Positions 1 to 6,643 of a stretch of 10,390 nt of DNA are shown here, in pieces. How positions within the stretch are numbered: the stretch's first letter is position 1; the number at the start of each line of letters is the position of its first letter. A program made the position numbers and the translations under genes. The notes under the pieces were generated by a model. The model was given only the letters and a program-made list of their open reading frames with translations, was not told the DNA's origin and searched no databases. Source of the DNA: Candidatus Bathyarchaeota archaeon (GTDB lineage: Archaea > Thermoproteota > Bathyarchaeia > TCS64); the NCBI GenBank assembly GCA_016867505.1, contig VGJH01000021.1, forward strand, positions 1 to 10,390. The letters are read 5' to 3'.

Positions 1-81
1 TTCTGACATATTGATCTAAAAATATTATAAAAATGAAGTTTAAGGGAGTTTCCATTTTTATTGCATTGATTAAAATAATGG

Positions 82-90
82 TTTTATTAA
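82..90 (+). promoter_or_regulatory. TATA-like box before the PNPOx-fold gene
   Basis: The AT-rich stretch TTTTATTAA is centred about 28 nt before the ATG at 114. That is the usual archaeal distance from TATA box to transcription start, so the transcript would begin at or next to the start codon. No Shine-Dalgarno lies before 114, which fits a leaderless mRNA. The box sits inside a short inverted repeat (GGTT at 80-83, AACC at 89-92). In so AT-rich a region such a box can arise by chance. Confidence 0.4.
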
Positions 91-113
91 CCTTGAAGTT
101 TAATAGTTATCTT

Positions 114-578
114 ATGAGGCGACAAGAGAAAGAGATCAAAGAGAAAGCAGTAATAGAGGAGTTTCTTCATGACCAAGAAGTTGGTAGATTGGCAACATCC
201 TTTAATGGAAAACCATACGTTATACCAATAAATTTTGTTTACACAAATGGAAAAATAGTTTTTCACAGTAATTTTTATGGGAAAAAGATGGATATTATTA
301 GGATTAATCCTCAAGTATGTTTTGAAGTTGATTCTTCTGTAAAAAGAGAAGGTGATAAACCATGCAATTATTCATATAATTATGTTAGCGTGGTTATAGA
401 TGGTCAAGCTAAATCTGTTGATGATGAAGAAATGAAATTAACCTATTTAAAAAGATTTGTTGATAAATATGCTGCTGGTAAAGGTAAGTTACTTAATGCT
501 GAGGATCTAACGAAATTTAGCAAGTTATCTCTTGTTGAGATTAATATTGATGCAATGACTGGTAAAAAAAGTCCTTAG
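114..578 (+). CDS. PNPOx-fold flavin-binding protein (NimA-like family)
   Basis: A 154-residue protein of the pyridoxamine 5'-phosphate oxidase-like split-barrel superfamily, probably a dimeric cytoplasmic protein binding FMN or a related flavin. The family pattern is clear: GRLAT near residue 24, PYVIPINF at 34-41, then FHSN, GKKMD and VCFEVD at about 50-73, a YVSVVIDGQA strand at 90-99, and a C-terminal TGKK. Many small archaeal and bacterial relatives are annotated as 5-nitroimidazole reductase-like (NimA), but the physiological substrate is usually unknown and cannot be read here. I chose the ATG at 114 because the family begins with a short MRR.EKEI-type segment. The frame is open back to an ATG at 33, which would add 27 hydrophobic residues that look like translated promoter DNA. 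The DRG gene follows 52 nt downstream on the same strand. Confidence 0.85.
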   Translation: MRRQEKEIKEKAVIEEFLHDQEVGRLATSFNGKPYVIPINFVYTNGKIVFHSNFYGKKMDIIRINPQVCFEVDSSVKREGDKPCNYSYNYVSVVIDGQAKSVDDEEMKLTYLKRFVDKYAAGKGKLLNAEDLTKFSKLSLVEINIDAMTGKKSP

Positions 579-584
579 AAACAA

Positions 585-592
585 TTTTTTTT
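585..592 (+). terminator. T8 run after the PNPOx-fold gene, possible terminator
   Basis: Eight consecutive T residues begin 6 nt after the stop codon of the PNPOx-fold gene. Archaeal RNA polymerase can terminate at oligo-T tracts without a hairpin, so this could end or attenuate that transcript. The next gene has a Shine-Dalgarno and no obvious TATA box of its own at the right distance, so partial read-through is also plausible. Confidence 0.4.
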
Positions 593-618
593 GGAAATGT
601 TTTTCTTGAAGTTGTTTT

Positions 619-622
619 GGAG
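619..622 (+). promoter_or_regulatory. Ribosome binding site deciding the DRG start
   Basis: GGAG lies 8 nt before the ATG at 631. A TTG two codons earlier (625) would sit only 2 nt from this site, so the ATG is the better start. Its presence implies a transcript with a 5' leader, in contrast to the apparently leaderless genes elsewhere in the window. Confidence 0.6.
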
Positions 623-630
623 CCTTGTTA

Positions 631-1737
631 ATGGGTATCCCTGAGAAGATTAAGCAGATTGAGGAAGAGATCGCTCGTACACAGATCAATAAAGCTACTG
701 AGCGTCATCTTGGGATACTTAAAGCAAGATTAGCTAAGTTAAGAAGAGAATTAGAAGATAACCAGACTAAAGGTAGTGGCGGTGGCGGAGATGGATATGC
801 TGTTAGGAAAGGGGGAGATGCTACTGTTGTCTTCATTGGTTTACCAAGTGTCGGAAAATCAACTCTCCTTAATAAAATTACAAATGCAAAATCAAAGATT
901 GGGGCATATGATTTTACCACACTCACTGTTATCCCTGGAGTAATGGAGTATAGGGGAGCTAAAATCCAGATACTGGATCTTCCAGGAATAATCGCTGGTG
1001 CTTCTCAGGGAAAGGGTTTGGGTAAACGTGTTTTATCAGTTGCTAGATCTGCTGATTTGATATTGTTTGTACTTGATGTTTTTCATCCAGAAGCTAAGAC
1101 ACTGCTACTAAATGAATTAAAGGAGATTGGGATTAGAGTTGATGAGAAACCCCCTAACATTGTGATTGAAAAAACTTCCACGGGGGGTGTATCCGTAATT
1201 ACTCAAGTGCCTTTGACAAAAATTCGTAAAGATACGATTAGGGATATTTTGTCAGTATATGGTTATCATAATGCTAGAGTAATGATCCGTGAAGATATAA
1301 CTGATGAACAGCTGATTGATGTCCTTTTAGGTAATAGGAAATATGTACCATCTTTAGCAGTCTTAAATAAAATTGATATGATTGAATTTGAAAATCTGCG
1401 AAAGATTCGAGAAAGCCTAGATTATTATGTGTTACCAATTTCAGCTGAGTCAAATAGAAACATAGATGAATTCATGGAGCAGTTATACCAAAAACTTGAA
1501 TTTATTAGAATTTATATGCGTCCAAAAGGAGGAGAGACTGATTATAAAGAACCCCTTATAATCCGCGCAGGATCAACTGTTGGAAATGTATGTGATGTAC
1601 TTCATCGTGGATTACGAGAGCAATTCAAGTATGCTCAAGTTTGGGGTAAAAGTGTACGGTTCGGTGGGCAAAAAGTTGGGTTGCAGCACAAGTTATTAGA
1701 TGAAGATGTCTTAACGTTTGTGTCAAAACAAAATTAA
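631..1737 (+). CDS. drg: DRG-family GTPase with C-terminal TGS domain
   Basis: A 368-residue archaeal homologue of eukaryotic DRG1/DRG2, the Obg-related GTPases linked to ribosome function. In order: a helical, charged N-terminus (about 1-45), a glycine-rich linker (48-55) typical of DRG, then the GTPase domain with G1 GLPSVGKS (70-77), the TT/TVIPG switch region (about 96-103), G3 DLPG (116-119), G4 NKID (246-249) and G5 SAE (271-273). A TGS domain fills roughly 296-368. The conserved DRG stretch LSVARSADLILFVLD follows G3. Length and motifs match an intact family member, and this gene is a good marker for an archaeal source. It may be co-transcribed with the PNPOx-fold gene 52 nt upstream, although a T8 run lies between them. 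It converges with the flavoprotein gene, 26 nt away. Confidence 0.95.
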   Translation: MGIPEKIKQIEEEIARTQINKATERHLGILKARLAKLRRELEDNQTKGSGGGGDGYAVRKGGDATVVFIGLPSVGKSTLLNKITNAKSKIGAYDFTTLTVIPGVMEYRGAKIQILDLPGIIAGASQGKGLGKRVLSVARSADLILFVLDVFHPEAKTLLLNELKEIGIRVDEKPPNIVIEKTSTGGVSVITQVPLTKIRKDTIRDILSVYGYHNARVMIREDITDEQLIDVLLGNRKYVPSLAVLNKIDMIEFENLRKIRESLDYYVLPISAESNRNIDEFMEQLYQKLEFIRIYMRPKGGETDYKEPLIIRAGSTVGNVCDVLHRGLREQFKYAQVWGKSVRFGGQKVGLQHKLLDEDVLTFVSKQN

Positions 1738-1744
1738 TAAATTA

Positions 1745-1763
1745 TTGTTTTAAAACAAAAATT
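1745..1763. terminator. Palindromic AT-rich bidirectional terminator candidate
   Basis: The 26-nt gap between two converging genes holds a perfect 14-bp palindrome, TTGTTTTAAAACAA (1745-1758). It is followed on the minus strand reading by a T5 tract and on the plus strand by T4 tracts. Position and symmetry fit a shared transcription terminator for the DRG gene and the flavoprotein gene. The stem is all A-T except one G-C pair per arm, so T-tract termination is more likely than hairpin termination. Confidence 0.45.
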
Positions 1764-3350
1764 TTAAACTGATTTAATTGAACCAGTTGATGATTTTGTT
1801 AAATAAATTGGCTTCATAAATGCTTGGTTCTCTTGTGGATAATCTGTTCTATAATGTGCACCTCTACTCTCTTTTCTTTCCATTGCTCCCCTAATTATCA
1901 TCTCAGCAGCATCTAGAGCCATATATAATTCAAGAGCAACAAGCATTTCTCTACCATCAACCGCTGAGACTTTATCAGCCATATTACGTATTTCCATTAT
2001 TTCTTGGAATGCATCACTTAAACTAACGCTGTCTCTTATGATGGCTGCTTTAGCCCACATAGTTTCTCTAAGATTTTCCATTAATGTATGAGCATCATAA
2101 CCAGAAGTTCTTTTAAGAAGTGAATCATATCGAAGTGATTCAGTTTTTATGTTTTCCTCAATGTTATCGGAACTCTGTCTTTTTTTTGCGTGTTTAGCTG
2201 CTGCTGATCCTGCTCGTTTACCAAAGACGAGTGCTTCAGTTAGGGCATTCCCTCCATGCCTATTTGCTCCATGAACTCCCCCAACAACTTCTCCAGCGGC
2301 ATATAATCCTGGGACTCCAGTGTAACCGTTTTCATCAATCACTAGACCTCCCATGCAGAAGTGGCTAATTGGAGCTATTTTGAATGGTTTTTCAGCAGCC
2401 TTAAGTTTCTCAACTAGGGTATTTACTAACCCTTCCGATGTTATTTCTGCTGGGCTTCTTTTCTTAAAAACCTCCCTTGCATCAACAAGAATCGACCCGT
2501 CGACTCCTCCCCCTTGATTAATTTCAATCATTATTGCCCGACTTAACATATCCCTGCTCTTCAAAACATAAGGTCTAGCAGTTATACCATATTTTTGAGG
2601 GATATCTTCTCCAAGCACATTCATGATTTTTCCTTCCTCTGTTATTGTTCCTCCAATCAGATGAGGTGGTAATCCTGGTTCTGCGAGAGCCATTGGGAAA
2701 AATTGGACAAACTCCATATCCCGAAGTGTTGCTCCAGAATGATAACCTAAGCTATATCCATCACCTGTTGTTCGGAGAGGGCAATCTGTTCTTTTATATA
2801 ATGCTCCAGCTCCACCTGTAGCTAAAATTATTGCTTTAACTTTGTAAACAATGGTTTTAAGGCCATGAATATCAAAACCAATCGCTCCAATCACTCTATC
2901 TCTAGTTTTAATTAATTTTGTGATAACAATATTTTCCTGAAACTCGATTCCTAAATTTTTTAAATATTTAACCATTGGCTCAGTCATTGCTAGACCTGGA
3001 GTGGGTGCTCTACCAACACTTATTCCCCCTTTATGAACTCGAATATCAACACCATAATCTCTTAACTCCATACAACGTTCTCCACCCTCATTCGATACGA
3101 TTCTTAGAAGTTTGGGTTCGTTGATCCTTTTACCTACTTCTAGGGAATCAGTGAAGTGTTCATCAGGAGTTAATCCCTCCATCGCTGCCCTGAAGCCACC
3201 ACCTGACACAATTGTGGCATTATTCATTCCTGCAGGAGCTTTGGAGACAACAATTATTTTACATGAATCGTCATTTGCCTCAATAGCAGCTCTGAGTCCA
3301 GCTGCTCCACTGCCAATTATTAGAATATCTGTTTTAATGATGGATGCCAT
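1764..3350 (-). CDS. SdhA/FrdA-like FAD-dependent oxidoreductase, stand-alone
   Basis: A 528-residue flavoprotein of the succinate dehydrogenase/fumarate reductase family. Seen: an N-terminal dinucleotide-binding motif GSGAAG (13-18), TGDG (195-198), DMEFVQF (211-217), SRDMLSRA (265-271), SHFCMGG (329-335), GANRHGGNAL (361-370), and the C-terminal helical domain ending with ESRGAH.R.DYP (about 494-505). By alignment in the head to E. coli FrdA/SdhA, three active-site residues are kept (Arg266, His330, Arg364). The HPTG-motif histidine is replaced by Phe218, and the histidine that binds FAD covalently is replaced by Asn44. FAD is therefore probably bound non-covalently, as in L-aspartate oxidase and soluble fumarate reductases. 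No iron-sulfur or membrane-anchor subunit lies beside it. Substrate unknown: fumarate/succinate or another dicarboxylate is possible. The ATG at 3350 fits a TATA box about 25 nt upstream. Confidence 0.88.
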   Translation of the reverse strand: MASIIKTDILIIGSGAAGLRAAIEANDDSCKIIVVSKAPAGMNNATIVSGGGFRAAMEGLTPDEHFTDSLEVGKRINEPKLLRIVSNEGGERCMELRDYGVDIRVHKGGISVGRAPTPGLAMTEPMVKYLKNLGIEFQENIVITKLIKTRDRVIGAIGFDIHGLKTIVYKVKAIILATGGAGALYKRTDCPLRTTGDGYSLGYHSGATLRDMEFVQFFPMALAEPGLPPHLIGGTITEEGKIMNVLGEDIPQKYGITARPYVLKSRDMLSRAIMIEINQGGGVDGSILVDAREVFKKRSPAEITSEGLVNTLVEKLKAAEKPFKIAPISHFCMGGLVIDENGYTGVPGLYAAGEVVGGVHGANRHGGNALTEALVFGKRAGSAAAKHAKKRQSSDNIEENIKTESLRYDSLLKRTSGYDAHTLMENLRETMWAKAAIIRDSVSLSDAFQEIMEIRNMADKVSAVDGREMLVALELYMALDAAEMIIRGAMERKESRGAHYRTDYPQENQAFMKPIYLTKSSTGSIKSV

Positions 3351-3368
3351 TCAATAAGTTATTCAATT

Positions 3369-3380
3369 AATATTATAATA
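3369..3380 (-). promoter_or_regulatory. TATA-like box for the flavoprotein gene
   Basis: On the minus strand TATTATAATATT is centred about 25 nt before the ATG at 3350. No Shine-Dalgarno precedes that ATG. This is what a leaderless archaeal transcript would look like and supports the chosen start. The box sits in the 81-nt gap after the upstream gene, so the flavoprotein is probably transcribed on its own. Confidence 0.5.
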
Positions 3381-3431
3381 ACTGATCCCGATAATCCGCA
3401 ATTATAGAGTCAATTCTTCGAAAAATAGATT

Positions 3432-3911
3432 TCAATTCTTTGGTTTATCATAAATAATTTTAATTAAACAAAAATCTTCCGCAGTTTCACGTGTAAGCAT
3501 TGGTTCAATTCGTAAATTTTTATTTAAATGGTTTAATGTTGCTTTAATTGATGGGAGAATGAGATTACTACATAACCCATTTAAAAAATAACCACAATCT
3601 ATTCCAACATTTAAGTAAATTTCGTGGAATGGGCATTTTTGGATTCGAAATGTAATATCGTCATCATTTTTTTTATGTAAAAACACTTCTGAACCCGTAT
3701 CTGTCATGAATAATTTGTAAGCTTCAGCTCCTAGTTCTAAAGGCGATAGATCTTTTGGTAAAATTTTCTTATATTCTTCAGCTAAAATTATGCCTTGCTG
3801 ATCTGAAGCAGCGTCTAACATTGTTAAAGCTTCTTGTGATCCATTTTTTTTAATATTTTCAATTAAGTATAATGCTAATAAAGTGTAACCGTACTTGTAA
3901 TTTGTAGTCAC
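3432..3911 (-). CDS. Unrecognised small protein with four cysteines, ATC-hydrolase-like pattern
   Basis: A 159-residue soluble protein starting at GTG (3911); the frame closes at a stop three codons further upstream and no ATG is available. The first 70 residues are helical and rich in acidic and Ala/Leu residues. The second half has Cys93 in CPFHE, Cys106 in DCGYF, Cys114 in GLCSN and Cys148 in EDFC, plus His79 and His96. The order CP(F/Y).E, a later LC, then a C near the end after a beta-rich stretch recalls the L-2-amino-thiazoline-4-carboxylic acid hydrolase-like family, and more loosely V4R domains. That assignment is from pattern memory only. The cysteines could bind a metal or ligand. 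It lies upstream of the flavoprotein gene with an 81-nt gap that holds a separate promoter, so joint function is uncertain. Confidence 0.7.
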   Translation of the reverse strand: MTTNYKYGYTLLALYLIENIKKNGSQEALTMLDAASDQQGIILAEEYKKILPKDLSPLELGAEAYKLFMTDTGSEVFLHKKNDDDITFRIQKCPFHEIYLNVGIDCGYFLNGLCSNLILPSIKATLNHLNKNLRIEPMLTRETAEDFCLIKIIYDKPKN

Positions 3912-3934
3912 ATCTCTGATTCAACATTTGTTTT

Positions 3935-3942
3935 CTTTAAAG
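3935..3942 (-). promoter_or_regulatory. TATA-like box for the four-cysteine protein gene
   Basis: On the minus strand CTTTAAAG, preceded by GAAAC (a purine-rich BRE-like stretch), is centred about 27 nt before the GTG at 3911. The spacing fits a leaderless transcript and supports the GTG start. The 114-nt gap between this gene and znuB holds nothing else I can name. Confidence 0.45.
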
Positions 3943-4025
3943 GTTTCATTTTATTAATTACATATTGATTTTTAGAATATTATTTTTAACTCATTTTGGA
4001 GGATTTTTAATATAATTATTTGATT

Positions 4026-4835
4026 TTATTCAAAATGTCTGTATATCGCTGCTGAAAGAAAAAATGCTGTTAAAGTAAAAATTATGACTCCGCTTGTTGC
4101 TATATTAAATAGTGCTGATACAAAAATCCCAATTATTACACTAGTAACACCAACAATAACTGATATCATTGAAGTTATTCTGAATCCTTTGTTTAATTGA
4201 AGAGCAGTTAAGCCTGGTAAAACAAGCAAAGCTACGACAAGGATCATTCCTACAACTTTTATGCTAAGTACGATTGTAACAGCAATAAGAATGTTGAGCC
4301 CTGATTCCAGCATATTTACAGGTATTCCCATAAGTTTTGATGCTTCCTCATCAAACGTTATTGATAAGAGCTCCTTGTAAAAGACTATAATCAAAAATAA
4401 TGTTATTATGCCTAATCCTAAAATAATCATTAAATCAAATTGACTGATAGTTAAGATGCTACCAAATAAATAACTGAAAAGCTCAACATTGAATCCTCCT
4501 ACTAAGCTTATTAAAATTAAACCTATACTGAAACCTAATGAAAGCATAACAGCGATGGCTGAATCAGATTGAGCGATTCCTCTTTTTCGAAGAAAATTAA
4601 TTAATAAAACGCCCACTACTGAAGCTAAAAGAGCTGTTATTAGTGGATTAATTCCCATAAACAAACCTAATGCTATGCCTCCAAAACTAATATGAGCTAT
4701 ACCATCACCAATCATTGATTCTTTTCTAAGAATTATGAATAGACCAATGAGAGCACAGACCAATGCAGCAATTGATCCACCAATTAATGCATTTTGAAAG
4801 AATCTATATCCAAGTAACTTTAATGGATCAATCAT
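4026..4835 (-). CDS. znuB: Zinc-type ABC transporter permease
   Basis: A 269-residue integral membrane protein of the ABC-3 family (ZnuB/MntB/TroC type), forming the metal channel of a high-affinity Zn2+ (or Mn2+) importer. About seven to eight hydrophobic segments run the length of the protein. Family marks include the DGIAHISFGG segment (44-53), the cytoplasmic FDEEASKLMGIP loop (161-172) that would contact the ATPase, and ALLVLPGLTA (about 202-211). The start at 4835 is preferred over an upstream in-frame GTG/ATG because it gives the family's usual N-terminus (MIDPL, then a membrane helix) and because GAGGGA (4846-4851) sits 10 nt before it. It overlaps the end of the ATPase gene by 8 nt, so the two are translationally coupled. 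Confidence 0.92.
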   Translation of the reverse strand: MIDPLKLLGYRFFQNALIGGSIAALVCALIGLFIILRKESMIGDGIAHISFGGIALGLFMGINPLITALLASVVGVLLINFLRKRGIAQSDSAIAVMLSLGFSIGLILISLVGGFNVELFSYLFGSILTISQFDLMIILGLGIITLFLIIVFYKELLSITFDEEASKLMGIPVNMLESGLNILIAVTIVLSIKVVGMILVVALLVLPGLTALQLNKGFRITSMISVIVGVTSVIIGIFVSALFNIATSGVIIFTLTAFFLSAAIYRHFE

Positions 4836-5610
4836 TTTCGAACAATCCCTCACACATATGTTCGTGGAATACAAAACGGAAATGTTCACCATATGCTTTT
4901 TTCAGCACATCAGAAAATTTTTCTTCATCATTAATATCTGCTACATTAACCTCACGATTAACACATACTACTCTTCCCATCCTGCAGAATACTGCTGATA
5001 GATCATGGCTTACATCTAGTATAGTAACTCTAGTTTTTGTATTCAAATCACTTAATTTCATATAGAATCTTTCTTGAGTTTCGGGATCAACTCCGGAGAT
5101 CGGTTCATCAAGAAATAGTATCTCTGGGTCTCGAACCATTGCCTTAGCAACAAATACTCTCTGCTTCTGACCTCCGCTTAATTGTCCAATTCTTTTATTT
5201 GCTAAATCACTTATTGACATAAATTTTAATAATTCATCAACGCGTTTCCAATCCTCTGATTTAAGACCCTTACCCAAATTACTCCTATTTATTCTGCCAA
5301 GACCAACCAATTCTCTGACTGTTAAAGGAAAATCTTTATCAAAATTATTCGATTCTTGACTAACATAAGCAATTCTTCTCCAGTCTTTAAAAGAATCAAT
5401 GGGGTGATTAAATAATTTAATAGTTCCTTTTTGACGTGGAATTAAGCCTAATATTGTTTTTATTAAGGTAGTTTTTCCACCACCATTGGGACCTACCACA
5501 CCAACAAAATCGCCTTTAAAAATTTGTAGGTTAGCCGATGTTATTACCTTGTCTCCATTCCTTGAGATATCAACATCCTGAATATCAATCACTACTTCCT
5601 TATTTTCCAT
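4828..5610 (-). CDS. znuC: Zinc-type ABC transporter ATP-binding protein
   Basis: A 260-residue cytoplasmic ATPase that powers the metal importer. All ABC motifs are intact: Walker A GPNGGGKT (40-47), Q-loop Gln85 in YVSQES, signature LSGGQ (144-148), Walker B ILFLDEP (164-170), D-loop SGVDPETQ, and the switch His202 in DVSHD. The C-terminus, GEHFRFVFHEHMCE, is the His-bearing tail common in zinc-family ATPases and could touch metal. The ATG at 5610 is chosen over a TTG at 5619 because AAGGTGGGA (5621-5629) is 10 nt before the ATG but only about 1 nt from the TTG. The gene starts inside the last 11 nt of znuA and overlaps znuB by 8 nt, a tightly coupled operon. Confidence 0.95.
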   Translation of the reverse strand: MENKEVVIDIQDVDISRNGDKVITSANLQIFKGDFVGVVGPNGGGKTTLIKTILGLIPRQKGTIKLFNHPIDSFKDWRRIAYVSQESNNFDKDFPLTVRELVGLGRINRSNLGKGLKSEDWKRVDELLKFMSISDLANKRIGQLSGGQKQRVFVAKAMVRDPEILFLDEPISGVDPETQERFYMKLSDLNTKTRVTILDVSHDLSAVFCRMGRVVCVNREVNVADINDEEKFSDVLKKAYGEHFRFVFHEHMCEGLFEND

Positions 5611-6553
5611 CTTCAGCAAATCCCACCTTAAGGTTAAGGAGATTTCTTTCCATCTGTTCTAAGTAATCGTAGCCTTCAGTTAATCCATTCATGTGATAAA
5701 GTTTCAATATTTTTATCTCTAACCCAGATTTCTGGAATAACTCTTCTTTAATAACTTGAACATAAACCTCCGAATATCCCGGTTCTAGATAAAATACATT
5801 AACTCTCTCTTCAAACATTTTTTCAATAATTTCAGCAACCATCTGAGTGCTTGGTTGTTGATCAGCCGATAAACCAATTATACTGAATTGAGTTAGATTA
5901 TAATCCCGAGCAATATAACCAAAAGCTTCATGAGTTGTAAAAAATGGTTTTTTCTGATAATTAACCAACGCATTAATGTAGTTTGACTCAATTTTTTCTA
6001 ATTTGGTTTTAAATATAATCCATTGATCTGTATAATGCTCCAAATTTTCGGGATCAGCTTCAACAAATGCTTGATATATTTTTTGAGATTGTTTTAAAGC
6101 CATCTTTGGACTAACCCAAGTATGTGGATCATATTGGCCATGTTCATCCAATTCTTCGCGGTTTGTATTTTCTATAAGTTCAAGCCCTGATGTTGAATCA
6201 ACTAAAATTTTTCCTTTAAGATCAATTGATGGGATGATATCATCTTGCATCCAAGTATCAAATCCAGCTCCATTATAAATTATTATTCGAGCATCATTTG
6301 TAATAAAAATTTCCTGCATCGAGGGTTGCCAGCTATGAGTTTCAACTCCAGATTTAATCAAGCTCGTAACAGAAATTTTTTCTCCGCCAATTTGTTCAGC
6401 CATATATGCAAGAGGATAAAATGATGCAACAACTTCCAAACCACCTTCAGAAGCTTTACCTCTAAAGCCTATAGCAATATATAATCCACCAAAAAGAATC
6501 ACTAAAACTAGAATTGGTACTAATGCTAGAATTAGTTGCTTCTTTTTGCGCAT
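5600..6553 (-). CDS. znuA: Zinc-type substrate-binding protein, membrane anchored
   Basis: A 317-residue cluster A-I solute-binding protein that captures the metal outside the cell. An N-terminal MRKKK followed by a hydrophobic segment (about 6-29) serves as a signal/anchor; there is no lipobox cysteine, so an uncleaved membrane anchor is likely. Predicted metal ligands are His73 (GVETHSW), His144 (DPHTW), His208 (TTHEAFGY) and possibly Glu257 (FYLEPG). A histidine as third ligand is the zinc-type pattern, whereas manganese-type proteins have Glu there. The acidic/His-rich loop seen in many ZnuA proteins is reduced to a short EELDEHGQYD stretch just before His144. The ATG at 6553 is preferred to one 13 codons upstream because it puts the basic residues directly before the hydrophobic segment. 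First gene of the operon. Confidence 0.92.
   Translation of the reverse strand: MRKKKQLILALVPILVLVILFGGLYIAIGFRGKASEGGLEVVASFYPLAYMAEQIGGEKISVTSLIKSGVETHSWQPSMQEIFITNDARIIIYNGAGFDTWMQDDIIPSIDLKGKILVDSTSGLELIENTNREELDEHGQYDPHTWVSPKMALKQSQKIYQAFVEADPENLEHYTDQWIIFKTKLEKIESNYINALVNYQKKPFFTTHEAFGYIARDYNLTQFSIIGLSADQQPSTQMVAEIIEKMFEERVNVFYLEPGYSEVYVQVIKEELFQKSGLEIKILKLYHMNGLTEGYDYLEQMERNLLNLKVGFAEDGK
5621..5629 (-). promoter_or_regulatory. Ribosome binding site for znuC
   Basis: On the minus strand AAGGTGGGA lies 10 nt before the ATG at 5610 and inside the 3' end of znuA. It is a strong match to the anti-Shine-Dalgarno. Its spacing matches that of the znuB site, showing that the operon-internal genes use SD-guided translation. 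It also settles the znuC start. Confidence 0.6.
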
Positions 6554-6576
6554 AATTGGTTTATTTGATTGGAAGC

Positions 6577-6589
6577 TAATAAATAATAT
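6577..6589 (-). promoter_or_regulatory. TATA-like box of the znuACB operon
   Basis: On the minus strand ATATTATTTATTA is centred about 30 nt before the znuA ATG at 6553. It lies in the 90-nt region shared with the divergent regulator gene. TTGAT (6565-6569) and ATCAA (6588-6592) flank most of it as 5-bp inverted arms 18 nt apart, a layout that could be an operator overlapping the promoter. The arms are short and the region is AT-rich, so the operator idea is weak. Confidence 0.45.
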
Positions 6590-6607
6590 CAATTCTTTAA
6601 TAAAAAA

Positions 6608-6616
6608 TAATATATT
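6608..6616 (+). promoter_or_regulatory. TATA-like box of the NikR-like regulator gene
   Basis: TAATATATT is centred about 32 nt before the ATG at 6644, so transcription would begin a few nucleotides upstream of the start codon. Immediately after it lie the 8-bp palindrome ATTGCAAT (6614-6621) and the pair CAATT (6618-6622) / AATTG (6633-6637). These are possible autoregulatory sites between the two divergent promoters. Confidence 0.45.
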
Positions 6617-6643
6617 GCAATTGTTTTTTAATAATTGACTGGC

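Noticed and set aside
33..113. A 27-residue hydrophobic N-terminal extension of the PNPOx-fold protein that looks like a signal or membrane segment.
   Set aside because: The family starts at the MRR segment encoded from 114. The upstream DNA is AT-rich with a TATA-like box at the right distance, so the extension is probably translated promoter sequence.
3112..3357. Plus-strand open frame of 81 codons inside the flavoprotein gene.
   Set aside because: It is antisense to a well-conserved FAD-binding N-terminus and shows no recognisable domain; a shadow frame.
3992..4037. Inverted repeat CATTTTG (3992-3998) / CAAAATG (4031-4037) around the znuB stop, and a GGAGG on the plus strand at 3998-4002.
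   Set aside because: The arms are 32 nt apart in AT-rich DNA, and one lies in the coding end of znuB. No T tract follows on the minus strand and no plus-strand gene follows the GGAGG, so chance is likely.
4763..5065. Plus-strand open frame of 100 codons opposite znuB and znuC.
   Set aside because: Antisense to two clear ABC transporter genes, with composition as expected from the reverse of those genes.
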